Assembly: GCF_001742745.1 (NCBI RefSeq)
Contig: NZ_MJAK01000001.1
Location: 124,001 to 188,000, forward strand
Length of the DNA: 64,000 nucleotides
Reading direction: 5' to 3'
Source of the DNA: Curtobacterium sp. ER1/6
GTDB lineage: Bacteria; Actinomycetota; Actinomycetes; Actinomycetales; Microbacteriaceae
A model generated the notes under the pieces. It had not been told where the DNA came from, made no database searches, and was given only the letters and a program-made list of their open reading frames with translations. Positions 33,068 through 40,561 of this stretch are shown one piece after another; within the stretch, counting starts at the first letter, position 1, and the number at the start of each line of letters is the position of its first letter. The translations under genes were made by a program, and so were the position numbers.

Positions 33068-34612
33068 TCACCCGAGCGCCAGCTTCGACAGGTCGAGTCG
33101 CGAGTTCCCGCCGTCGACCGGGAACCCGGTGACGCCCGTGCGCACGGCCGTGATCTCGGTCGCGGTGTACAGCCACTCGCCGGCGGCGTCCTCGCTGACG
33201 ATGCGGGCGGCCTTGCGGAGCGCCTCGACCTTCGCGGTCTCCGAGGTCGCGGCGAGCGACTCGGCGTACAGCGCCTGCACCTCCGCGTTGTCGTACCCGA
33301 AGTAGTAGTCCGGGTTCGCCCAGTTGCCGAAGTCGCGTGCCTCGACGTGGTCGACCATCGACAGCTGGAAGTCCTTGTCCTGGAAGACCTGCGACAGCCA
33401 CGTGGCGAAGTCGACGCGCTCGACCTTCAGCGTGATGCCGACGTCGGCGAGCTGCGACTTGAGGACGTCGCCGATCGTCGCGGGGTAGACGTTCGCGTAG
33501 GTGAGCGTCAGGTCGAGGTCGGGCTTCCCGGCCTCGGCGAGGAGCTTCTTCGCGTTGGCCGGGTCGTACGCGTCGATCGCGGTGAGGTCCTCGTAGCCCG
33601 GGTCGAGCTCGGGGATCGGGCCGCCCTGCTCGACGCCCGTGCCGCCGATGGCCTTGATGAGGGCCTTCGGGTCGATCGCCTGCCGGATGGCCTTCCGCAC
33701 CCGCACGTCGGTGAACGGTGCCCGGGAGTCGTTGAACGCGAGCGTGTACTTGTCGGTCGTCCTGCCGCGGTGCAGCGCAATGTCCGGGTTGCCCTGCAGC
33801 TGGCCCTGCAGCGTGCCGTCGACGGGGTTGAGCACGTCGAGGTCGCCGTTCGCCATCGCGTTCACGGCCGTCGACGGGTCCGTGATGTACCGGAACACGA
33901 TCTTCGCGACCTTCGGCTCGGTGCCCCAGTAGTCGTCGTTGCGGCTGAAGGTCAGCGAGTCGCCCTGCTTCCACGAGGACACCTCGAACGGCCCGGTACC
34001 GTTCGCGCTGTCGGACAGGTCGTTCCGCGCGGCCTGCTCGAGCACCAGGCCCGCGCGACCGGTCAGGGTGAAGAGCAGGTCGGAGTCGGGCTTCGCCAGG
34101 CGCAGTTCGACGACGCCGTCCGACGGCGAGCTGATCGAGGTGACCCCGGCGAGCTTCGCCGAGTCGACGTAGCCGGCGTCGTCCTTGACCTGCTGCAGCG
34201 ACCAGACGACATCGGCGGCGGTGACGGGCTTGCTGTCCTGGAAGGTCGTGCCCTTCCGCAGCGTGAACGTGTAGGTCCTGCCGTCGGCGGAGACCTCGTG
34301 CCGCGACGCGAGCACGTCGCGGATCTCCCCGTCCGCCGTCCGGCCGACCAGGCCCTGGTAGACGTTGTCGATGAGCACCTGGTCGAGTGCCGCCCCCGAC
34401 TGCTTGCGGATGTCGAGGCTGGTCGGCTCGAGCACGAGCCCGACGCGCACGGTGGCGTCGGCGCCGCCGCGGTCGTCCGAGGAGCCCGAGCAGGCGGTGA
34501 GCGTCAGGGCCGACACGACGGCGACCGCGGTGGCGGCCAGGGCGAGACGTGCCGAGCGGGTCCCGGCGCGGGTCCCGGTGCGGGTCCCGGTGCGGGGGAG
34601 GAGCGGACTCAT
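33068..34612 (-). CDS. Peptide ABC transporter substrate-binding lipoprotein (SBP_bac_5)
   Basis: 514 residues. The N-terminus has an Arg/Thr/Gly run (RTGTRTGTRAGTR) from a 12-bp DNA repeat, then a hydrophobic segment ending in the lipobox LTAC (Cys about 41) and the mature solute-binding domain (AVDQVLIDNVYQGLVGRTAD type opening, YTFTLRKGTTFQDSKPVTAADVVWS). It is lipid-anchored outside the membrane and delivers di/oligopeptides or similar solutes to the permeases encoded downstream. GGAAGGA precedes the ATG by about 11 bp. First gene of the transporter operon. Confidence 0.92.
   Translation of the reverse strand: MSPLLPRTGTRTGTRAGTRSARLALAATAVAVVSALTLTACSGSSDDRGGADATVRVGLVLEPTSLDIRKQSGAALDQVLIDNVYQGLVGRTADGEIRDVLASRHEVSADGRTYTFTLRKGTTFQDSKPVTAADVVWSLQQVKDDAGYVDSAKLAGVTSISSPSDGVVELRLAKPDSDLLFTLTGRAGLVLEQAARNDLSDSANGTGPFEVSSWKQGDSLTFSRNDDYWGTEPKVAKIVFRYITDPSTAVNAMANGDLDVLNPVDGTLQGQLQGNPDIALHRGRTTDKYTLAFNDSRAPFTDVRVRKAIRQAIDPKALIKAIGGTGVEQGGPIPELDPGYEDLTAIDAYDPANAKKLLAEAGKPDLDLTLTYANVYPATIGDVLKSQLADVGITLKVERVDFATWLSQVFQDKDFQLSMVDHVEARDFGNWANPDYYFGYDNAEVQALYAESLAATSETAKVEALRKAARIVSEDAAGEWLYTATEITAVRTGVTGFPVDGGNSRLDLSKLALG
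34557..34592. repeat. 12-bp tandem repeat x3 in the signal-peptide coding region
   Basis: CGGGTCCCGGCG, CGGGTCCCGGTG and CGGGTCCCGGTG follow one another at 34557-34592. They encode the GTR-type repeat in the n-region of the substrate-binding lipoprotein. Length variation here would change the charge of the signal peptide without shifting frame. Confidence 0.8.
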
Positions 34613-34674
34613 GGGTGTGTGGGTTCCTTCCGGGCGCGTGCCGTCGACGGTCGTCGCGTCGCGCTCGCACGAGG

Positions 34675-35673
34675 TTACCGGCGGTCGGGGGTGTCCGGCG
34701 ACGGTTCCTGTACGGGGTGCAACAACCCGTCCGGGAGCGACGACCCTTCGGGCTGCGGCGACGTCACCGGCTGCAACACTCCGTGCCGCTCACCCCATGC
34801 CCGGATCGCCGTCGCCAGTTCGAGGGGTGCCTGGTTCTGCACGGCGTGCCGGGCCGTGACGGTGACGACCTCCGCGTCCGGCAGCCGCTCCGTGAACCCG
34901 GTGTGCAGCTTCGGTGAGACGTACCCGCGGTCGCCGCGGACGAGCAGCAGTGGGACGTCCAGAGCCTCGAGGTCCGGCCACGCGTCGGCGAACCGGCCGA
35001 CCGACGCGGTCCGGCCGGCCAGGTGCGGGAAGTGGTGCCGCCGGACGAGCCGGCCGTCCTCGCCGAGCCGGGTGGTGTGCCGCGCCTCGCGCAGGAGCAC
35101 CGCCCGGTCGTCGCCGACACGTGCCTCGACCGCGCGGTCGACCACCTCGTCGAGTGAGGCGAACGGTGTCTCGTCCTCCAACGCCCGGGCGATCCGGTCG
35201 ACCGCCCGCTGCGCGAAGTCGGGCGACATGTCGACGAGCACGAGGCCCGTCACCCGCTCGGGCGCCGTCGCCGCGAGCCGTGCCGCGAGGATCGCACCGA
35301 GCGAGTGCCCGACGACGACGCCGGGCGGCACCCCGAGCGCGTCGAGCGCGGCCAGCACCTGCGGTGCCGTCGCGGTGGCGCCGTAGTCCGCGTCGTCCCG
35401 CCACGACGACCGGCCGTGCCCGGGCAGGTCGAGGGCGACCGCCGGCTCGCCGACCGCGATCGCGGTCTGGTCGAAGCTGTGCGCGTCGATGCCGAGCCCG
35501 TGCAGGTAGGTGATCCGCGCCTCCCGTCCGTCCGCCGCGTCCCACCGGATCGCGGCGGTCTCGCGACCGTCGTCGGTCCGGACCACCTGCCGGGAGGCGC
35601 GCAGCGGCTCCGCCACGCCGCTCGCCGCCGCGAGCGCCGCCAGGTCCGCGAATTCGTCGTCGGGTTCGTGCAC
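34675..35673 (-). CDS. Alpha/beta hydrolase
   Basis: 332 residues. The fold motifs are YLHGLGIDAHSFDQT (oxyanion), LDLPGHGRSSW, the nucleophile elbow VVGHSLGAILAARL and the C-terminal His in VTARHAVQNQAPLEL. It belongs with small-molecule esterases/epoxide-hydrolase-like enzymes; the substrate is unknown. I chose GTG 35673 because the conserved region begins soon after and GAGGAT ends 7 bp upstream; GTG 35712 is possible. The C-terminus has a 35-residue Pro/Ser tail. The coding sequence contains two arms of the genome's GGGAGGCGCG repeat (35516-35526 and 35591-35601), read as DGREARI and LRASRQ. Confidence 0.82.
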   Translation of the reverse strand: MHEPDDEFADLAALAAASGVAEPLRASRQVVRTDDGRETAAIRWDAADGREARITYLHGLGIDAHSFDQTAIAVGEPAVALDLPGHGRSSWRDDADYGATATAPQVLAALDALGVPPGVVVGHSLGAILAARLAATAPERVTGLVLVDMSPDFAQRAVDRIARALEDETPFASLDEVVDRAVEARVGDDRAVLLREARHTTRLGEDGRLVRRHHFPHLAGRTASVGRFADAWPDLEALDVPLLLVRGDRGYVSPKLHTGFTERLPDAEVVTVTARHAVQNQAPLELATAIRAWGERHGVLQPVTSPQPEGSSLPDGLLHPVQEPSPDTPDRR

Positions 35674-35722
35674 GGTTCCGATCCTCGCACCCGGGGGCGG
35701 TACCCGTTCCACCCTGGAAGGG

Positions 35723-35743
35723 TTAGGTGAGGCATGCCATACT
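35723..35743 (+). promoter_or_regulatory. DtxR/IdeR iron box overlapping a leaderless promoter
   Basis: TTAGGTGAGGCATGCCATA (35723-35741) matches 13 of 19 positions of the canonical iron box TTAGGTTAGGCTAACCTAA. Its right end overlaps the -10 hexamer CATACT (35738-35743), which ends 7 bp before the GTG of the siderophore-interacting protein. Iron-loaded DtxR bound here would block transcription. Confidence 0.72.
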
Positions 35744-35750
35744 CGTTCTC

Positions 35751-36662
35751 GTGGCAGCCCGGTACCGCGTCTTCTCCGTCCGCGTGGCGGCCGTCACCGC
35801 GCTGACCCCGTCGTTCGTCCGGGTGACGCTCGCCGGTGACGCCCTCGCCGACTTCTCGGCGGTCGGGCTCGACCAGCGGATCAAGCTCGTCCTGCCGATC
35901 CCCGGCCACGGGTTCACCGACCTGCCCGACGGCGACGACTGGTACGGCGCCTGGCGTGCCCTGCCGGACGCGGAGCGCAACCCGCTGCGCACATACACCG
36001 TGCGGTCGTTCCGCCCCGACGCCCACGAACTCGACATCGACTTCGTCGCCCACGGCGACACCGGCCCGGCGTCGCGCTGGGTGTCGTCGTGCCGCGTCGG
36101 CGACGAGCTGCGGATCGTCGGCCCGGCCGTGCCGTCGTCGCCCGCCGAGCTGCCGAGCGGCGCCGCCGAGTTCGCGCCGGGCAGCGCCACCCGCATCCTG
36201 CTCGCCGGCGACGAGACCGCCGCACCGGCCATCTGCGCGATCCTCGAGGCGCTCGACGTCACCGCGGTCGGGCACGTCTTCATCGAGGTCCCGACCGACG
36301 CCGACCGGCTGCCCGTGACCGCGCCCGCCGGGGTCGAGGTCCGATGGATCGCCCGCAACGGTGCCTCGCACGGCGTCCGGATGACCGACCAGGTGCAGGC
36401 GTGGGCCTCGGACGTCGTGGTCGGCGCGTCCGCTCCCGGCGCCGTCGACCCGTCCGAGGTCGCGCTCTCCGAGGTGGACGTGGACGAGCAGGTGCTCTGG
36501 GACGTGCCGGCGCCCGTCGACGAGCGGCCCGTGTACGCCTGGATCGCGGGCGAGGCCGGATGCGTCAAGGAGCTCCGTCGTCACCTCGTGCGTGGGGTCG
36601 GGCTCGACCGGGAGCAGGTCGCGTTCATGGGGTACTGGCGGCACGGCAAGGCCGAGCACTGA
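35751..36662 (+). CDS. Siderophore-interacting protein (FAD-dependent ferric-siderophore reductase)
   Basis: 303 residues of the ViuB/SIP family. The FAD-binding motif RTYTVRSFRPDAHEL and the GPASRWVSSC region lie in the N-terminal beta-barrel; the C-terminal NAD(P)H half ends with AWIAGEAGCVKELRRHLV. It reduces ferric siderophores in the cytoplasm to release iron. The GTG start is set by a -10 box 7 bp upstream; an overlapping DtxR-type box indicates iron repression. It is followed by an overlapping FecE-type ATPase gene. Confidence 0.92.
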   Translation: MAARYRVFSVRVAAVTALTPSFVRVTLAGDALADFSAVGLDQRIKLVLPIPGHGFTDLPDGDDWYGAWRALPDAERNPLRTYTVRSFRPDAHELDIDFVAHGDTGPASRWVSSCRVGDELRIVGPAVPSSPAELPSGAAEFAPGSATRILLAGDETAAPAICAILEALDVTAVGHVFIEVPTDADRLPVTAPAGVEVRWIARNGASHGVRMTDQVQAWASDVVVGASAPGAVDPSEVALSEVDVDEQVLWDVPAPVDERPVYAWIAGEAGCVKELRRHLVRGVGLDREQVAFMGYWRHGKAEH

Positions 36663-37468
36663 ACACCGACCTGCCACCGCTCCCGACGACGGCGCTCGGC
36701 GTCCGTGGCCTGACGCTCGCGTACGACGACCGCGTCGTGGTCTCCGCGCTCGACGTGGACGTGCCGGACGGCGAGCTGACCGTCATCGTCGGACCGAACG
36801 CCTGCGGCAAGTCGACGCTCCTCAAGGCCTTCGCCCGCACCCTCACCCCGAGCGCGGGCACGGTGTTCCTCGACGGCGCCCCCATCACCTCGTACCGCCC
36901 GAAGGCCGTCGCGCGCCGGGTCGGCATGCTCCCGCAGACGCCGATCGCGCCCGAGGGCATCACCGTCCGCGACCTCGTGTCCCGCGGGCGCTTCCCGCAC
37001 CAGGACCTCCTGCACCCGTCGTCCGGGTCCGACCGCCGTGCGGTGCAGGCCGCCCTCGAGCAGACCGACACGGTCGCACTCGCCGACCGCAGCGTGGGCG
37101 AGCTCTCGGGCGGACAGCGGCAGCGGGTCTGGATCGCCATGGTGCTGGCGCAGGAGACCGACATCGTCCTGCTCGACGAACCGACGACGTTCCTCGACAT
37201 CGCGCACCAGTACGACGTGCTCGAGCTCGCCTCGGCCCTGCACGCCGCAGGACGGACCGTCGTCGCGGTGCTGCACGACCTCAACCAGGCCGCCCGGTAC
37301 GCGACGCACCTGGTGGCGATGCGGGACGGGGCGATCGTCGCACAGGGGACCCCGGCGGCGGTCCTGACGTCCGAGCTGGTCGAGGACGTCTTCGGGCTGC
37401 CGTGCGTGGTCGTCCCCGACCCGGAGACCGGCACGCCCCTCGTGGTGCCGCGGCGTCGCGCGGCCTGA
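36659..37468 (+). CDS. Ferric-siderophore ABC transporter ATPase (FecE/FepC-like)
   Basis: About 269 residues. Walker A VGPNACGKSTLLKAFAR, signature LSGGQRQRVWIAMVLAQ, Walker B IVLLDEPTTFLDIAHQYD, the usual FepC/FecE pattern. The domain begins LGVRGLTLAYDDRVVV. No ATG/GTG/TTG lies at the expected place; CTG 36659 overlaps the upstream stop as CTGA and gives a normal N-terminus. The nearest canonical in-frame start, ATG 36560, would add an Arg/Gly-rich stretch inside the upstream gene. No permease or binding-protein gene follows, so it must work with subunits encoded elsewhere. Confidence 0.85.
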   Translation: MNTDLPPLPTTALGVRGLTLAYDDRVVVSALDVDVPDGELTVIVGPNACGKSTLLKAFARTLTPSAGTVFLDGAPITSYRPKAVARRVGMLPQTPIAPEGITVRDLVSRGRFPHQDLLHPSSGSDRRAVQAALEQTDTVALADRSVGELSGGQRQRVWIAMVLAQETDIVLLDEPTTFLDIAHQYDVLELASALHAAGRTVVAVLHDLNQAARYATHLVAMRDGAIVAQGTPAAVLTSELVEDVFGLPCVVVPDPETGTPLVVPRRRAA

Positions 37469-37808
37469 GGCCGCGGAGCAGCCGCCGGCTGCTCGCGAGT
37501 GGGCAGGACGTGCCGCTCACGTCTGCCGAGCGTGCGGTTCCGGTCGGTGCTGCTCACCGGGCGTGACGGATCCGGCCCGCTCAGTTCCGGCCCGGCCTGC
37601 TCAGTGGGGGCGGGGGCCGACGGACGGGAGGCGCGGGGCGGGGTCGCACCGCGCCTCCCGTCCGGCGGCGGGCCCGTCGGCACGGCGGCGAGCGGGCGGG
37701 ACGTGCCGCTCACGTCCGCCGAGCGGGCGGTTCCCGTCGGTGCTGCGCACCGGGCGTGACGGATCCGGCCCGCTCGGTGCGGTCGGCGAGACCTCCGGGA
37801 CCGGACGG
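37469..37808. other. Non-coding region with a repeat-hairpin-repeat structure
   Basis: No gene is seen. Two 88-bp direct repeats (listed separately) flank one copy of the GGGAGGC hairpin. The right copy lies about 35 bp before the end of the convergent HExxH gene. Confidence 0.7.
37495..37775. repeat. 88-bp direct repeats flanking a GGGAGGC hairpin
   Basis: Copies at 37495-37582 and 37688-37775 are the same length and differ at six positions by my alignment (both contain GGACGTGCCGCTCACGTC and GCGTGACGGATCCGGCCCGC). Between them, a perfect 16-bp-arm hairpin (37621-37636/37649-37664) has a 12-nt loop nearly identical to that of the hairpin at 51224-51275. Confidence 0.85.
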
Positions 37809-38165
37809 TCAGCGGTAACCGCCGTCCTCCAGGCCGGCCTCGACCTCGAAGCGGTTGCGCAGCGGATCCCGTCCGGCGACGGCGTACAGCAGCGGCATGA
37901 GCATGCCGTAGCGCCGCCACTGCGCCACGTGCACGCGCTCGTGGCGGAGCACCCGCGGTCCGTCGTTGTCGCGCGTCAGGTACACGGAGCCGACGCACGT
38001 GCCGCCACGCCGGAAGACCCAGCGGGGCAGGCCCGTGCAGACGACCAACCCGTCCTCGACCCGGACGCGCCCGGTCGAGAGCGGTACGCCGACCGCGAGC
38101 CCCACGGCCGTCGCGAACAACCACCCGGCGCGGGACGCCGGGGAGTCGAGGAGCGGGTTGCGCAC
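37809..38165 (-). CDS. Small membrane protein with HExxH motif
   Basis: 118 residues. One hydrophobic segment (about 14-32, GWLFATAVGLAVGVPL) is followed by a compact domain containing VLRHERVHVAQWRRYG, an HExxH zinc-peptidase-like motif, and a C-terminal NRFEVEAG that could supply the third ligand. Related actinobacterial proteins are often mislabelled Fe-S oxidoreductases. The GTG start lies 2 bp after the flavoprotein stop, so the two genes are translationally coupled. Peptidase activity is an inference from the motif. Confidence 0.72.
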   Translation of the reverse strand: MRNPLLDSPASRAGWLFATAVGLAVGVPLSTGRVRVEDGLVVCTGLPRWVFRRGGTCVGSVYLTRDNDGPRVLRHERVHVAQWRRYGMLMPLLYAVAGRDPLRNRFEVEAGLEDGGYR

Positions 38166-38167
38166 CC

Positions 38168-39571
38168 CTACTCCGGGCGGCCGTAGGTCTCGAGCAGGCG
38201 CAGCCAGACCTCGTTCATGGTCGGGTAGGCCGGGACGGCGTGCCAGAGGCGGTCGATCGGCACCTCGCCGACGACGGCGACCGTGGCGGCGTGCAGCATC
38301 TCGGCCACGTCCTGACCGACGAAGGTCACGCCGACGACGACGCCGCGGTCCTCGTCGACGACCATCTTCGCCCGACCGGTGTAGCCGTCCGCCTGCAGCG
38401 CGGAGCCCGCGACGGCACCGAGGTCGTACTCGACGGCGCGGACGTTCACCCCCTGCTTCCGGGCCGCGTCCTCGGTCAGACCGATGCTCGCGACCTCGGG
38501 GTCGGTGAACGTCACCTGCGGCACGGCGGCGTGGTCGGCGGTCGCGACGTGGGCGCCCCACGGCTCGGCGTGCACGGGACGGCCCTGGGCGCGGGCGGCG
38601 ATCGCCTCGCCGGCGGCGCGCGCCTGGTACTTGCCCTGGTGGGTGAGGAGCGCGCGGTGGTTGACGTCGCCGACGGCGTAGAGCCAGTCGGTGCCCTGCA
38701 CGAGCATGGTGTCGTCGACCTCGAGCCAGTCACCGGCGGTCAGTCCGACCGTCTCGAGGCCGAGGTCGGCGGTGTGGGCCTTGCGGCCGGTCGCGGCGAG
38801 CACCTCGCTCGTGACGACGGTGGTGCCGTCGTCGAGCGTCGTGGTCACGAGTCCGTGCTCGTCGCGGTCGACGCGTGTCGGGCTGACACCGGTGCGCACG
38901 TCGATGCCGAGCTCGCGCATCGCGTCGGCGACGAGTTCACCGGCGAAGGGCTCCATGCCGCCGAGCAGACCGTGGCGGGCGACCAGGGTGACCTTCGAGC
39001 CGAGCGAGGCCCACGCGGTCGCGAGCTCCGAGCCGGCGACGCCGCCGCCGATGACGAGCAGGCTCTCCGGGACCTCCTGGGCGCTGGTGCCCTCGCGGGT
39101 TCCCCACGGCTGTGCGTCGGCGAGCCCCGGGACGTCCGGCAGCTGGTGGAGCGAACCGGTGACGACCGCGACGGCGGCCGTCGCGGTGTACTCCTCGCCG
39201 CCGACCGCGATGGTCTTCTCGCCGGTGATGCGGGCGTGGCCGCGGATGAGGGCGATGTCGGAGGACTCGAGCCACGCGACCTGGCTGTCGTCCTGGTAGT
39301 CGGAGGTGAACGAGTTGCGACGAGCGAGCACCTTCGCGGCGTCGACGTGTCCGGTGACCGCCTGGGCGGCTCCGTCCACGCGCTTCGCCGCGGCGACCGC
39401 GTGCCCGCTGCGGAGCAGGGCCTTCGACGGCATGCACGCCCAGTAGGAGCACTCGCCGCCGACCAGTTCGGCCTCGACCACGGCGACCGACAGGCCGCGC
39501 TTGTGGGCGTAGTCCGCCACGTTCTCGCCGACAGCGCCGGCTCCGATCACGATGAGGTCGTAGTCCGTCAT
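38168..39571 (-). CDS. NAD(P)/FAD-dependent disulfide oxidoreductase (class I)
   Basis: 467 residues. FAD motif DLIVIGAGAVGENVA, redox-active CxxxxC in GGECSYWACMPSKALLR, NAD(P) motif LLVIGGGVAGSELA, second FAD motif WLYAVGDVNHRALLTHQG and a C-terminal interface with HAVPAYPTMNEVW. It belongs to the dihydrolipoamide dehydrogenase/mercuric reductase/mycothione reductase superfamily; the SYWA spacer marks an actinobacterial subgroup without assigned substrate. The GxGxxG followed by GSKVTLVAR hints at NADH or NADPH ambiguity. TACGTT ends 7 bp before the ATG, so leaderless. Confidence 0.88.
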   Translation of the reverse strand: MTDYDLIVIGAGAVGENVADYAHKRGLSVAVVEAELVGGECSYWACMPSKALLRSGHAVAAAKRVDGAAQAVTGHVDAAKVLARRNSFTSDYQDDSQVAWLESSDIALIRGHARITGEKTIAVGGEEYTATAAVAVVTGSLHQLPDVPGLADAQPWGTREGTSAQEVPESLLVIGGGVAGSELATAWASLGSKVTLVARHGLLGGMEPFAGELVADAMRELGIDVRTGVSPTRVDRDEHGLVTTTLDDGTTVVTSEVLAATGRKAHTADLGLETVGLTAGDWLEVDDTMLVQGTDWLYAVGDVNHRALLTHQGKYQARAAGEAIAARAQGRPVHAEPWGAHVATADHAAVPQVTFTDPEVASIGLTEDAARKQGVNVRAVEYDLGAVAGSALQADGYTGRAKMVVDEDRGVVVGVTFVGQDVAEMLHAATVAVVGEVPIDRLWHAVPAYPTMNEVWLRLLETYGRPE

Positions 39572-39643
39572 GCTCCCGAACGTACGCGGGGCGACGGTGC
39601 ACCGGCCGGGTGCGGTGCGGGGACCGGCCCGCCGGGGGCCGGG

Positions 39644-39681
39644 ACCGGTCGGTGCGTGCCGCACCGGTCGGTGCGTGCCGC
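39644..39681. repeat. 19-bp tandem repeat x2
   Basis: ACCGGTCGGTGCGTGCCGC at 39644-39662 is repeated at 39663-39681, in the gap between the flavoprotein start and the ureohydrolase-like stop. Flanking ACCGG-rich sequence extends the simple-repeat character. Confidence 0.8.
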
Positions 39682-39694
39682 GGGCGGGGACCGG

Positions 39695-40516
39695 TCAGGC
39701 TGCGCGTGACGCCGTCGTCAGGGCGCCGACCGCGCGGAGGATCACCCCGAGGTCGTCGACCGCGCGGTCCGGGTCGACCGGCGCGAACCCGGTCAGGGCC
39801 GCACCGACCAGCCGGCGACCGCGCGTGGCCGCCTGGATGCGCTCCACGAGCCCGGCGGCATCGAGACCGAAGGGCACCGGCTCGAGCAGCCCGTCCACCT
39901 CCGCCGGGTCGAGGACGTCGAGGTCGACGTGGACGAAGACCCCCTCGGCACCGGTGGCGTCCACGGCCGCGGCGACCGCGTCCGGGGTGGCCGCGTCCAC
40001 GTCGAGGTGGGTGATGCCGATGCGGTCGAGCGCGGCGAGCTCGGCGTCGTCCGTCCCACGGATGCCGGCGACGACGACGGCCGCCGGGTCGACGGTCGGC
40101 AGGTCGGGGAACAGCTCGTCCGACCGGTCGACGAGCAGCCGGAGCACGGCGGTCTCCGCCGCCACCGGCTGCGCGCGGTTCAGCGACCGGTACCCGCTGG
40201 AGCCCGCGATGCGGACGAACGCGGTGCCCGGCCGGACGAGCACGGTGGCGCCGAGCACGCTCGATCCGTCGCCGCCGACGACGAGCACGGGCTCGCTCGC
40301 GACGCCGGCCTCCTCCGCCACGCGTTCGGCGACCGCGCGGACCGCCGTGTAGCGGGCGACGGCGGTCTCGAGGCGGTCCCCGGCACCGGCGGGGACGTCG
40401 ACGACGGTGGTGGCGGCACGGGGGAGATCGGCTGCGATGGCCTGCGCTCCGTCGCCGAGGCGCATCGCGCGCGACGACGCCGAACCCTGCCACTGACCGA
40501 CGACGAGGAACTGCAT
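39695..40516 (-). CDS. Degenerate ureohydrolase (arginase/agmatinase-fold) protein
   Basis: 273 residues aligning with the arginase fold. The first metal motif GGDHS is GGDGS here (81-85), and the DAHxD motif is replaced by AGSSGYRSLN (104-113), whereas the third motif survives as VHVDLDVLDP (D198, D200, D203). Loss of the His and two Asp ligands makes a normal two-Mn arginase unlikely; it may be a single-metal enzyme, a regulator or a binding protein. CAGACT ends 6 bp before the ATG with no SD. It stands alone between the flavoprotein and PspA genes. Confidence 0.72.
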   Translation of the reverse strand: MQFLVVGQWQGSASSRAMRLGDGAQAIAADLPRAATTVVDVPAGAGDRLETAVARYTAVRAVAERVAEEAGVASEPVLVVGGDGSSVLGATVLVRPGTAFVRIAGSSGYRSLNRAQPVAAETAVLRLLVDRSDELFPDLPTVDPAAVVVAGIRGTDDAELAALDRIGITHLDVDAATPDAVAAAVDATGAEGVFVHVDLDVLDPAEVDGLLEPVPFGLDAAGLVERIQAATRGRRLVGAALTGFAPVDPDRAVDDLGVILRAVGALTTASRAA

Positions 40517-40561
40517 CGTCTCAGTCTGTCAGCACGGTCCGGCGTCGTCCGGGGAACCGGC

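Noticed and set aside
36560-36658. ATG 36560 as the start of the FecE-like ATPase
   Set aside because: Adds a 33-residue Gly/Arg-rich stretch fully inside the upstream gene with no SD. Kept only as an alternative to the CTG at 36659.
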